From: Alkalihalobacillus sp. YIM B00296
GTDB lineage: Bacteria > Bacillota > Bacilli > Bacillales > Fictibacillaceae
Direction: 5' to 3'
Assembly (NCBI RefSeq): GCF_020179385.1
Contig: NZ_JAIBLJ010000020.1
Span: forward strand, 10,952 to 69,106
DNA length: 58,155 nt
A program made the position numbers and the translations under genes. This document shows positions 16,847 to 24,839 of this stretch, piece after piece; within the stretch, counting starts at the first letter, position 1; each line of letters starts with the position of its first letter. The notes below the pieces were generated by a model. That model saw only the letters and a list, made by a program, of their open reading frames with translations. It did no database searches and was not told the DNA's origin.

Positions 16847-18262
16847 CTAGATCGTCATTTTTTCATCAGTCGGCTTCAAAATCTGATTATAACGTGCTCG
16901 TTTCAGATAGTTCCCTGTTCCCGGTTTACCGACAAACTTCTTATCCCGGATGACGAACTCTCCTCGTGAAAGGACAGATATGGCTTCACCGGTAACCTTC
17001 ATTCCTTCAAATGCATTGTAGTCGACCGCCATATGGTGGGTCTTTGCTGAAATCGTCCGCTCTGCTTCCGGATCGAAAATCACAATGTCAGCATCTGCAC
17101 CGACTGTAATCGTCCCCTTCTTAGGGAATAGTCCAAACAGCTTCGCAATTCGAGTCGACATGATATCAACGAATTGATTCAATGTAATACGACCCTTTTT
17201 GACCCCTTCAGAGAAAAGGATGCTTACACGATCTTCAATCATCGGACCGCCATTCGGGATCTTGGAGAAGTCACCTTTTCCTAAATCCTTTTGACCGACA
17301 AAATCAAACGAACATTGATCGGAACCCAATGTCTGCAGCTGTCCGTTCTTTAAAGCATTCCAAAGGACTTCTTGATTCCACTTTTCCCGTAACGGTGGAG
17401 ACCAGACATACTTCGCCCCTTCAAAATCAGGTTTTTCAAGGTATGTTTGGTCAAGCGCCAAGTATTGCGGGCACGTCTCCCCCCATACATCGAACCCCTT
17501 GTTCCGGGCTTCTGCAATCTTCTCGACGGCTTCCGCACACGATACATGCACGACATACAACTGGGACTTTGCCAGACCGGTCAATTGGGCAGCCCTTCCT
17601 GTTGCTTCCCCTTCAGCTTCTGGTGGCCGGGTTAATGCATGGTAGATCGGATCAGTCTGTCCTTTTTCCAGGGCTTCTTTCACAAGGTAATCGATGACAT
17701 CTCCATTTTCTGCATGGACCATGACAAGGCCGCCTCGTTCTTTTGCCATGACGAGTGTTTTGAACAAAGTTTCGTCATCTGCCTGGAACACATTTTTATA
17801 AGCCATGAAGACCTTGAAAGAAGTGATCCCTTCTTTATCCATGATTGAAGGGAGTTGATTGAGCACATCCTCGTTCAATTCCGAAATCATCAGATGGAAG
17901 CTGTAATCAATGACAGCTTTGTCCTTCGATTTTGCATGCCATGCATCGATCGCCTTCTGAAGCGGCTCTCCCTTATTCGTCAAGCAAAAATCGATGACTG
18001 TCGTCGTCCCACCGAAAGCTGCAGCGATTGTCCCTGTTTCGAAATCATCCTTCGATACCGTCCCGCCGAAAGGCATTTCCAAATGGGTATGGGGATCGAT
18101 TCCGCCAGGGAATACATAGCAGCCTTTTGCATCAATTTTTTCTGCCCCATGTTCATCCAGGTTTTCCCCAATCGCGATAATACGCTCGTTCTCAATCAAT
18201 ATATCTGCACAATACATATCCGAAGCTGTGACAATGGTTCCGTTCCGTATGATTTTCTTCAC
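16847..18262 (-). CDS. hydA: dihydropyrimidinase (D-hydantoinase family)
   Basis: About 471 residues. A GTG start at 18262 fits AAGGTGA eight bases upstream better than the TTG two codons earlier. Amidohydrolase-superfamily metal sites are visible: GIDPHTHLEMPFGG (about 56-69), the carboxylated Lys in TSFKVFMAYKN, then VMVHAENGD, VVHVSCAEA and LGSDQCSFDF. It hydrolyses 5,6-dihydrouracil to N-carbamoyl-beta-alanine. The gene lies 21 bp after preA and before the ureidopropionase pathway step, which supports dihydropyrimidine rather than hydantoin as natural substrate. Confidence 0.93.
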   Translation of the reverse strand: MKKIIRNGTIVTASDMYCADILIENERIIAIGENLDEHGAEKIDAKGCYVFPGGIDPHTHLEMPFGGTVSKDDFETGTIAAAFGGTTTVIDFCLTNKGEPLQKAIDAWHAKSKDKAVIDYSFHLMISELNEDVLNQLPSIMDKEGITSFKVFMAYKNVFQADDETLFKTLVMAKERGGLVMVHAENGDVIDYLVKEALEKGQTDPIYHALTRPPEAEGEATGRAAQLTGLAKSQLYVVHVSCAEAVEKIAEARNKGFDVWGETCPQYLALDQTYLEKPDFEGAKYVWSPPLREKWNQEVLWNALKNGQLQTLGSDQCSFDFVGQKDLGKGDFSKIPNGGPMIEDRVSILFSEGVKKGRITLNQFVDIMSTRIAKLFGLFPKKGTITVGADADIVIFDPEAERTISAKTHHMAVDYNAFEGMKVTGEAISVLSRGEFVIRDKKFVGKPGTGNYLKRARYNQILKPTDEKMTI

Positions 18263-18283
18263 GATCAAATCACCTTCCAGAAA

Positions 18284-19570
18284 TTATTTTATAGGATCCG
18301 CACTCGGATTCTGTAAAGACCCAATCGCCGCTTGCCGGTCATTCCATGTCATCGGCGGGTGTTCACTCCCGACTTCGACCATATCGATCGCTCCATCAAC
18401 CGGGCAAACAATCGAGCAAAGGTTACAACCGACACAATCTTCCTCTCGAACCTCCAAATAAGAATTACCATGATCATCCTTCAACATATCGATACATTGA
18501 TGGGATGTATCCTCACAAGCAATATGGCACTTGTTGCAATTGATACACACATCATTATTGATCCGAGCAACGATTTTATAATTGAGATCAAGGTTCCCCC
18601 AATCTGAATACTTCGGCACAGATTTCCCGATGATATCCTGTACGGATGAAATTCCCTTTTCATCCAAATAGTTATTCAAGCCATCGATCATATCCTCTAC
18701 AATTCGGAATCCGTGATGCATGGCGGCTGTGCAAACTTGGACATTGGACGCTCCCATCAGCATGAATTCAACCGCATTCTGCCAATTCGAAATCCCTCCC
18801 ATACCAGAGATCGGGACATTGATTCTTGGGCTTCGTGCACACTCGCCGACCATGTTCAGTGCGATCGGTCTTACTGCAGGTCCGCAATACCCCCCATGTG
18901 CACCCTTCCCTCCAACATGGGGAATCGTGTTCCAGGAGTCCAGATCCACACCAGCTAAACTATTGATCGTATTGATCATGCTGATGGCATCCGCTCCACC
19001 TCGTGCTGCTGATTCAGCTGTTACGGTTATATCCGTTATGTTGGGTGTCAGCTTTACGATGACGGGAGTCTGGGCCGCTTCTTTTACCCAATACGTCTGC
19101 TTTTCTACTAGTTCAGGGACCTGTCCTGAAGCCGATCCCATTCCTCTTTCAGCCATACCGTGCGGACATCCGAAATTCAATTCAAGTCCATCAACACCGA
19201 CTTCTTCCACCCTTTTCACAATCTCATGCCACTTCTCTTGTTGTGGTTCGACCATCAAGGAAACGACGACAGTATGATTTGGGAAACGTTTTTTCGTTTC
19301 ATAGATTTCCTGTAGATTGACTTCGAGCGGTCTGTCTGTAATCAGTTCGATGTTGTTGAAACCAGCAACCCTTTGTCCATTGAAGCTGACGGCCGCGAAG
19401 CGTGAAGAAACGTTCAAGATCGGGTCTCCAAGGGTTTTCCATACTGCTCCTCCCCATCCTGCTTCGAACGCCCTTTGGACCTGGTAACCAGAATTGGTTG
19501 GAGGTGCAGAGGCAAGCCAAAACGGATTCGGCGATTCGATCCCAGCTAAATTCGTCCTTAAATCTGCCAT
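18284..19570 (-). CDS. preA: NAD-dependent dihydropyrimidine dehydrogenase subunit PreA
   Basis: A 428-residue protein: an FMN-binding dihydroorotate-dehydrogenase-like barrel with the active-site loop ELNFGCPHGMAERGMG (about 145-160), followed by two C-terminal 4Fe-4S motifs, CINCNKCHIAC and CVGCNLCSIVCP. With PreT it reduces uracil or thymine to the 5,6-dihydro form with NADH, or runs the reverse. The ribosome site AAGGGGAG precedes ATG. It follows preT by 42 bp and precedes hydA by 21 bp. The ferredoxin domain shows it is the electron-receiving subunit. Confidence 0.95.
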   Translation of the reverse strand: MADLRTNLAGIESPNPFWLASAPPTNSGYQVQRAFEAGWGGAVWKTLGDPILNVSSRFAAVSFNGQRVAGFNNIELITDRPLEVNLQEIYETKKRFPNHTVVVSLMVEPQQEKWHEIVKRVEEVGVDGLELNFGCPHGMAERGMGSASGQVPELVEKQTYWVKEAAQTPVIVKLTPNITDITVTAESAARGGADAISMINTINSLAGVDLDSWNTIPHVGGKGAHGGYCGPAVRPIALNMVGECARSPRINVPISGMGGISNWQNAVEFMLMGASNVQVCTAAMHHGFRIVEDMIDGLNNYLDEKGISSVQDIIGKSVPKYSDWGNLDLNYKIVARINNDVCINCNKCHIACEDTSHQCIDMLKDDHGNSYLEVREEDCVGCNLCSIVCPVDGAIDMVEVGSEHPPMTWNDRQAAIGSLQNPSADPIK

Positions 19571-19612
19571 TCTATATTACTCCCCTTTCTTCTGTGTCTC
19601 TTAGCCAGCATT

Positions 19613-20980
19613 TTAAGCCGTCACTGTTTCCTCTATATAGTGCGAATGGATTGCGTACGCTGTTTTCTTCCCCTGTTGAGCAGCCGTCACGACCATCGCT
19701 TCGCCTTTTCCTTTTCCAAAAACGATATCTCCGCAGGCAAATACTTTTGGGTTCGAGGTACGGTAATCCTCCGAGATTTGGACGACGCCATCGATATGTT
19801 CAAGTCGGAAAAGATCGATCAGGCTTTGGTGTCTGGTCTGGCCGATCGCTTTGATGACAGCATCGACAGGCAAGGTGAAATTCGATCCTTCGACTGGTAC
19901 CGGACGTCTTCTGCCATCTGCTCCTGGTTCACCAAGCTCCATCTTGATACATTCGATCGCTTTGACCCGACCGTTTTCATCCCCATGGATTTTGATCGGC
20001 TGAGTCAACCATCTGAATTCAACACCATCCTGCTTAGCAAATTCATACTCGAAATCATAAGCACTCATTTCTTCCTGTGTTCGACGATAAAGGATCTTTA
20101 CATTTCCAGCACCAAGGCGGACTGAGCAAGTCGCACCATCGATCGCCGTATTACCCGCTCCGATGACGACTACATTCTTTCCGACAAGTCGGTTGGATAA
20201 CGGTTGAGTCTTCGTATCCTTAACAAACTCGATTGCATCATACACGCCATCAAGGTCCTCTCCGTCAATGCCTAAATCCGGAACACGGCCCATTCCAGCA
20301 GCTAATACGACATGATCGAAAGAGTTTAACAGCTTGTCTGCTGAAACATCTTTTCCTACTGCTGTATTGGTACGGATTTTAACATCAAGGCTCTCCACCT
20401 GGTCAACTTCCCAATAGGAAATTCTTTGTGGGAGACGGAAGGATACAATACCGTATGTGTTTAAGCCTCCTACAGTTGGCGATGCTTCAAAAATCGTCAC
20501 ATCATAACCAAGAAGCGCAAGCTCACGGGCAGCCGATAGACCTGCAGGGCCTCCCCCTACAATGGCTACGGATTTACCATTGCTTTGTCCTTTTTGAAAC
20601 AAAACTTGGTTGTTCTTCATCGCCCAATCAGTGGCATACCGTTGCAGATCGCCGATCATGATCGGTTTCGTCGAATGGTTGAGAACACACGCCCCTTCGC
20701 ATAATTCTTCTGTAGGACAGACACGTGCACAACTAGCTCCGACCGGATTTGCAGTCATGATCGTCTTCGCAGATCCTTTTATATTTCCAGAAGCGATTTT
20801 TTTAATAAACGTTGGAATGTCAATGCCAGTTGGACATGCCTGGATACAGGGCGCATCATAGCAATAAAGACACCGATTCGCCTCTTCAACAGCTTCACGG
20901 TCGGATAATGCAGGATGGACTTCTTGAAAGTTTTTCGGAAGTTCTGTCAGTGAAATATGCAGCTTTTCAGATTTCCCCAC
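19613..20980 (-). CDS. preT: NAD-dependent dihydropyrimidine dehydrogenase subunit PreT
   Basis: A 455-residue flavoprotein of the GltD/PreT type. The N-terminal iron-sulfur region has CLYCYDAPCIQACPTG and SCARVCPTEELCEGAC; then the FAD motif VAIVGGGPAGLSAARE (about 133-148), NAD motif VVVIGAGNTAID and late FAD segment VFACGDIVFG. It takes electrons from NADH and passes them to PreA. The start is GTG at 20980, with AAGGGGG upstream. A terminator-like hairpin stands between it and the upstream ureidopropionase gene. Confidence 0.94.
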   Translation of the reverse strand: MGKSEKLHISLTELPKNFQEVHPALSDREAVEEANRCLYCYDAPCIQACPTGIDIPTFIKKIASGNIKGSAKTIMTANPVGASCARVCPTEELCEGACVLNHSTKPIMIGDLQRYATDWAMKNNQVLFQKGQSNGKSVAIVGGGPAGLSAARELALLGYDVTIFEASPTVGGLNTYGIVSFRLPQRISYWEVDQVESLDVKIRTNTAVGKDVSADKLLNSFDHVVLAAGMGRVPDLGIDGEDLDGVYDAIEFVKDTKTQPLSNRLVGKNVVVIGAGNTAIDGATCSVRLGAGNVKILYRRTQEEMSAYDFEYEFAKQDGVEFRWLTQPIKIHGDENGRVKAIECIKMELGEPGADGRRRPVPVEGSNFTLPVDAVIKAIGQTRHQSLIDLFRLEHIDGVVQISEDYRTSNPKVFACGDIVFGKGKGEAMVVTAAQQGKKTAYAIHSHYIEETVTA

Positions 20981-21030
20981 ATCAAAGCCCCCTTTTTGAA
21001 GTTGGTAGAATGATTGGATAAAACAGATCG

Positions 21031-21070
21031 AAAAAAGGCGACTTGATCAGCAGTGATGGTAAGTCACCTT
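21031..21070 (-). terminator. intercistronic terminator or attenuator upstream of preT
   Basis: On the minus strand AAGGTGACTT (21061-21070) and AAGTCGCCTT (21035-21044) pair with one G-U and are followed by a T-run. It lies in the 100-bp gap between the ureidopropionase and preT genes and would end or attenuate the first-gene transcript. Confidence 0.6.
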
Positions 21071-21080
21071 CAGTTACTAT

Positions 21081-21971
21081 TTACGGAAGCAACGAAGTCA
21101 TTTCGCCATAGGTTTCTGGTCTCCGGTCACGATAGAATTGCCATACATCCCTGACTTCGCGGATCATTTTCTTATTCATTTCGCCGATGATCACTTCATC
21201 TTGATCACGGCTGCCCATGGCTACAAAGTTTCCTCGAGGGTCCACAAGGTAAGATTGACCGTAAAATTCACCCATGTTCCAAGGCCCTTCTGTTCCCACC
21301 CGGTTGATCGCTCCCAGATAGTAGCCATTCGCCACAGCATGTGCAGGCTGCTCCAATTTCCATAGGTATTCTGAAAGTCCGGCTACCGTTGCGGAAGGAT
21401 TGAATACGATTTCCGCACCCCTCAGACCTAGTAATCTAGCACCTTCTGGGAAGTGACGGTCATAACAGATATAAACACCTACCTTCGCAAAGGCTGTATC
21501 AAATACGGGATAGCCTAAGTTTCCAGGCTTGAAATAATACTTCTCCCAAAAACCGCACCCTTCATCGCCAACCTTTACATGAGGAATATGCTGTTTACGG
21601 TATTTCCCAAGATAGGAACCATCCGCATCAATCACAGCTGCAGTATTATAATAGGTTGCAATCCCTTCCCGTTCATAGATTGGCAGAATGATGACGACAC
21701 CGAGCTCACGAGCTAGAGCCTGAAATTGCGTAGTGGTAGGTCCATTCGGGATCTCCTCAGCGGAGTCATACCATTTCGAATTTTGTTCAGCACAAAAATA
21801 AGGTCCATAGAATATTTCCTGTAAACAAATAATCTGCGCACCCTTCTCTGCTGCTTCTCTTACAAGCTTTACATGCTTTTCAATTGATTTTTCCTTATGG
21901 ACAGCTACCTGCTCGTTCCCATCCACTTCATGAATGGCTTGGATCAATCCAATTTTAACTAGAACAGACAT
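21081..21971 (-). CDS. beta-ureidopropionase-like carbon-nitrogen hydrolase
   Basis: A 296-residue nitrilase-superfamily enzyme with the complete catalytic triad: Glu in IICLQEIFYGPYFC, Lys in GKYRKQHIPH and Cys in VYICYDRHFPEGARLLG. The family branch hydrolyses N-carbamoyl-beta-alanine to beta-alanine, CO2 and ammonia, exactly the step between HydA and the aminotransferase encoded here. The ribosome site GAAGGAGG is strong. It is the first gene of the preT-preA-hydA direction but is set apart by a terminator-like hairpin, so its level may be set separately. N-carbamoyl-D-amino acid hydrolase activity cannot be excluded. Confidence 0.9.
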   Translation of the reverse strand: MSVLVKIGLIQAIHEVDGNEQVAVHKEKSIEKHVKLVREAAEKGAQIICLQEIFYGPYFCAEQNSKWYDSAEEIPNGPTTTQFQALARELGVVIILPIYEREGIATYYNTAAVIDADGSYLGKYRKQHIPHVKVGDEGCGFWEKYYFKPGNLGYPVFDTAFAKVGVYICYDRHFPEGARLLGLRGAEIVFNPSATVAGLSEYLWKLEQPAHAVANGYYLGAINRVGTEGPWNMGEFYGQSYLVDPRGNFVAMGSRDQDEVIIGEMNKKMIREVRDVWQFYRDRRPETYGEMTSLLP

Positions 21972-22513
21972 TCCACATTTCCTCCTTCAATACTCTTATC
22001 TTGTATGTAGCAAATCGAGTCATATCATGAAGAATAATATTTGCCTGAATTGTTTGAATCTTAAGTTTATTTTGCGGTGTCGAAAGAAGGTTTACATTTT
22101 ACAAAACGTCAAAACATCGGTTTTCAATTTTGTCCAAAGTGTAAAAATCGGGTAAAAATCATGGGGTCATTAAGAACAATCAGCTGGCGAAACATTGTCT
22201 CTGTCCACTTATCTTTGAGGGATCATGCGGAAAAAATGGATTAGATGAATCATTATACGTTGCGAAAAATTCCCCCCTCCTTTTTCGTCTTTTAATGAAA
22301 CAAGCTGTTTAGATAAAAAACATATCATAGGTTTTATAAGAAGATTGTAGAATGAGAGGGGAAAAAATATATTTTTTTGTCGTTTTTTCAATTTTCTTAA
22401 AATTTCAGATAGATTACTTTACTTTATGTTAAAGTTTAAATGATAAATGTCCAATATACCATTCGCAAAGAAGGTATTTTTTACGCTCAATTTTACAGAA
22501 AAGGTGTTGCTTG
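21972..22513. other. long divergent intergenic region between pyrimidine operon and ydcZ-like gene
   Basis: About 540 bp, AT-rich, holding the start signals for leftward ureidopropionase and rightward YdcZ-like genes. A TTCAAA/TATTCT-like pair upstream of the ureidopropionase gene is only a weak promoter candidate. No convincing coding frame, RNA or operator was recognised. Confidence 0.4.
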
Positions 22514-22948
22514 ATGAATTTAATGATGGTCGCAATTGTATTCCTTGGCGGAGTTGCAGTCGCAATCCAAGCTGGTGTTAATGGAGGGCTTGGAAAACAA
22601 GTCGGAGTCATAGAAGGTTCTTTTCTCTCTTTTCTTATTGGCACAGTCGCCCTGTTCCTCATGATGATCTTTTTCGGAAACGGAAACATCCTACAAGCAA
22701 CGGCTGTTCCGAGATGGCAATTGCTCGGTGGAATACTCGGTGCATTTTATGTATTTGCTATGGTCCTGGCAGTTCCTAAGATTGGTGTGGCCGCTTCACT
22801 AATTTCTCTCATTGCCGCCCAGCTCATTACAAGTTCTGTCATCGATCATTTCGGCTGGCTTGGTATGAAACAGATTCCGATTGATGGTAAAAGGATTCTC
22901 GGTTTTTGTTTCCTAATTGCAGCGCTGTATTTGTTTACAAGAAAATAA
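22514..22948 (+). CDS. YdcZ/DUF606-type DMT membrane protein
   Basis: A 144-residue membrane protein with four to five hydrophobic spans; ATG at 22514 is used (AAGGTG upstream), not the TTG one codon before. It shows the family pattern: N-terminal VAIQAGVNGGLGK, SFLSFLIGTVALF, WQLLGGILGAFYVFAMVLAVPKIG and C-terminal RILGFCFLIAALYLF. Half-sized drug/metabolite transporter-like proteins of this type often act as pairs; here it is single and followed by a terminator. Substrate unknown. Confidence 0.8.
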   Translation: MNLMMVAIVFLGGVAVAIQAGVNGGLGKQVGVIEGSFLSFLIGTVALFLMMIFFGNGNILQATAVPRWQLLGGILGAFYVFAMVLAVPKIGVAASLISLIAAQLITSSVIDHFGWLGMKQIPIDGKRILGFCFLIAALYLFTRK

Positions 22949-23057
22949 GTGTATGGACGGAAGAAGATTGAAATGTCTTTGAAAAACCGGTTTAAACGAT
23001 ATCATAAACGGGTAATGATTTAAGTCCGGCATCTATCCCAGTGTCGGACTACACAGG

Positions 23058-23105
23058 ATTCCCCCGCTTTCTATTACATAATGGATTGCGGGGGAATATT
23101 TTTTG
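23058..23105 (+). terminator. strong rho-independent terminator
   Basis: Perfect ten-base arms ATTCCCCCGC (23058-23067) and GCGGGGGAAT (23088-23097) are followed by ATTTTTTT. It ends the YdcZ-like gene. Confidence 0.9.
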
Positions 23106-23151
23106 CCTTCCATTCCCCTTTCCACTTTTTACCCCAAAAGCTAAACCGCAT

Positions 23152-23179
23152 TTGTAACCGGATCGACTGTTATTATAAA
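23152..23179 (+). promoter_or_regulatory. putative promoter of the sigma/anti-sigma operon
   Basis: TTGTAA (23152-23157) and TATAAA (23174-23179) are separated by 16 bp, about 75 bp upstream of the sigma start. The overlapping GTAACC could instead be part of an ECF -35 element for autoregulation, but no matching -10 is clear. Confidence 0.4.
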
Positions 23180-23255
23180 AGATTCAATAGCTTTTAAAAC
23201 TTTTCCTATGTTACAAAGGTATTACATATGAGAAAGAAAAAAGGGGAGATCCCAG

Positions 23256-23789
23256 TTGGATAAAAAAACGATAAAAAAGATAAAAAAAGGCGACAAAAAA
23301 GCGTTTCGAGCCTTATATGACGAGTATTATCAAGCTGCAATGAGAGCGTCGATCGCAATGTTAAAAAACGAATCTGACGCATCGGATGCAGTGCAAGAAA
23401 CATTTATCCGCGTATATAAAGGCATTCATACTTATGATGATTCTAAACCTTTCAAACCTTGGTTCTACCGTATTCTGACAAACGAAGTCAGACGCTTGGT
23501 CAGTAAACGCAAGCCTGAAACCGATATTGATCAGGTTCCGCAAAGCGCCTTTCATGACAAGTCGACTCAACCTGAAGCTGATAACGAAATACTCGATGAG
23601 GCAATGGAGAGATTGAAGGAGGATCACCGAGAAGCACTTGTACTGAAGTATGTAGAAGGTTTGAGCGAAAAGGAAATGTCATCTGTCCTCGAAATCAGTG
23701 TCGGTGCTGTAAAATCGAGACTGTTTCAGGCACGAAAGCTGCTGAGAGAAGAATTAAGGGGAGATTACCATGGACAAGAACAAGTTTAA
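23256..23789 (+). CDS. ECF-type RNA polymerase sigma factor
   Basis: A 177-residue sigma-70 family protein with only regions 2 and 4. Region 2 includes FRALYDEYYQAAMRASIAML and DAVQETFIRVYKG, followed by PWFYRILTNEVRR; region 4 contains ALVLKYVEGLSEKEMSSVLEISVGAVKSRLFQARKLL with the usual helix-turn-helix. Translation starts at TTG 23256 with AGGGGAG upstream. The next gene overlaps it by 20 bases and encodes a membrane protein that fits an anti-sigma factor, so the pair should respond to a cell-envelope signal. The SigM/SigV/SigX-type subgroup was not resolved. Confidence 0.9.
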   Translation: MDKKTIKKIKKGDKKAFRALYDEYYQAAMRASIAMLKNESDASDAVQETFIRVYKGIHTYDDSKPFKPWFYRILTNEVRRLVSKRKPETDIDQVPQSAFHDKSTQPEADNEILDEAMERLKEDHREALVLKYVEGLSEKEMSSVLEISVGAVKSRLFQARKLLREELRGDYHGQEQV

Positions 23790-24498
23790 TCAAATGTTGG
23801 AGGCTAAATTGAAGCAGGAATATGAAGTAAATGAGCGCCAAAAGGAAAAAACATGGAAGGCGATTGAAGACGAGCTGGATTTCGTTCAACCAAAAAAGAA
23901 AAAATCGAAATGGGTCGGCTTTGCGGCCACTGTAGCTGCGGCTGTAATACTCGTCATCGGCCTTATGAATACAACACCAGGATACGCCCTTGTAGATAAA
24001 GTGAAAGAATGGTTTGCACCTGAAAAAGATGTGGAAATCCCGATTGAGGGCACCGAAGAAGAAGGTACCTCCTACTTGAACGATCAAACTGAACATGGCT
24101 ATGTGATATATGTAGATGAAGAACGCTATATGCTGGAAGAACATGAGGGTTATGATATCATCACCACAAAAGAACCTCTACCAGAACAATATCCTGAAGT
24201 ATTCATGAAAATCATCAGGAAAAAAGACCAGTCAGTTGACGAGACGATCAGTCAATTGGAAGCAAAACACGGTTTCACTTTTGAGCAGACCGCCTATCCA
24301 ATCAACGCCCAGACAGCACGTACTTTAGACGGTAACAATTGGGATAGCGTAATCAACCGTTACTATGTCATTCCTGATGAAGACGGCGGATCCTATATCT
24401 TCCACCAACGCTTCTTCTTAGAAGCTGAAGAAGGACACGGAGCAAGGCTGGATGCCATGATGAAAGACTTCGAAATCGTAGAGGAAAATGATGAGTGA
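23770..24498 (+). CDS. membrane-anchored anti-sigma factor, partner of the ECF sigma
   Basis: A 242-residue protein with a short cytoplasmic N-terminus rich in Lys and Glu (about 1-49), one membrane span (WVGFAATVAAAVILVIGLM, about 49-67) and a 170-residue extracytoplasmic domain. This topology and the 20-base overlap with the sigma gene are the classic arrangement of an anti-sigma factor that holds the sigma protein at the membrane. The outer domain contains no recognised enzyme motif and could be the sensor. There is no zinc-binding HxxxCxxC motif, so it is not a ZAS-type protein. Confidence 0.78.
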   Translation: MDKNKFNQMLEAKLKQEYEVNERQKEKTWKAIEDELDFVQPKKKKSKWVGFAATVAAAVILVIGLMNTTPGYALVDKVKEWFAPEKDVEIPIEGTEEEGTSYLNDQTEHGYVIYVDEERYMLEEHEGYDIITTKEPLPEQYPEVFMKIIRKKDQSVDETISQLEAKHGFTFEQTAYPINAQTARTLDGNNWDSVINRYYVIPDEDGGSYIFHQRFFLEAEEGHGARLDAMMKDFEIVEENDE

Positions 24499-24582
24499 CT
24501 CAAATTTCAGTAGACACCAGAGACTCTATTTTGTTCAAATCATTCAAAATCAGCCGCCTTCTACTAAAAAATGTATAGGATA

Positions 24583-24620
24583 ACCCATGGAGAATTTTCA
24601 TTTTCTCCGTGGGTTTTTTT
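24583..24620 (+). terminator. terminator of the sigma/anti-sigma operon
   Basis: ACCCATGGAGAA (24583-24594) pairs with TTCTCCGTGGGT (24603-24614) with one G-U pair, followed by a seven-T run. Confidence 0.88.
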
Positions 24621-24776
24621 CATCAGAATTAGAGTGTGTTTTTAACATCACTAATCTATAGTCTTCCATATAATTTTTTACTATACTACTTTCGTGTTAT
24701 AGCAGTAGTACGATGTACGTGATTATCCGAGATGGACTAGAAACTTTCATTTTTTTAGAATATTATGATTATTAAC

Positions 24777-24804
24777 AAAAATGAATGGGTACTCATTCAT
24801 TTTT
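24777..24804. promoter_or_regulatory. TetR/FadR-like operator palindrome upstream of yhgE
   Basis: AAAAATGAATG and CATTCATTTTT form perfect 11-bp arms around GGTACT. TGAATG-N6-CATTCA closely matches the operator type I remember for FadR-class TetR repressors of bacilli. It lies 36 bp upstream of the yhgE start and downstream of a possible promoter (TAGAAA, 17 bp, TATTAT at about 24739-24767), a position fit for repression. The rest of the 340-bp gap (24499-24839) holds a terminator and nothing else seen. Confidence 0.65.
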
Positions 24805-24839
24805 GTGTAAGCGTTTACTATACTTTTGGAGGTATCGGG

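Noticed and set aside
16847-21971. Purine/allantoin (puc) catabolic cluster
   Set aside because: PreT/PreA with dihydropyrimidinase and ureidopropionase define pyrimidine reduction; no allantoinase, uricase or xanthine dehydrogenase genes are present.
22209-22391. 60-residue basic frame in the region before the YdcZ-like gene
   Set aside because: No ribosome site; composition follows the AT-rich intergenic DNA.
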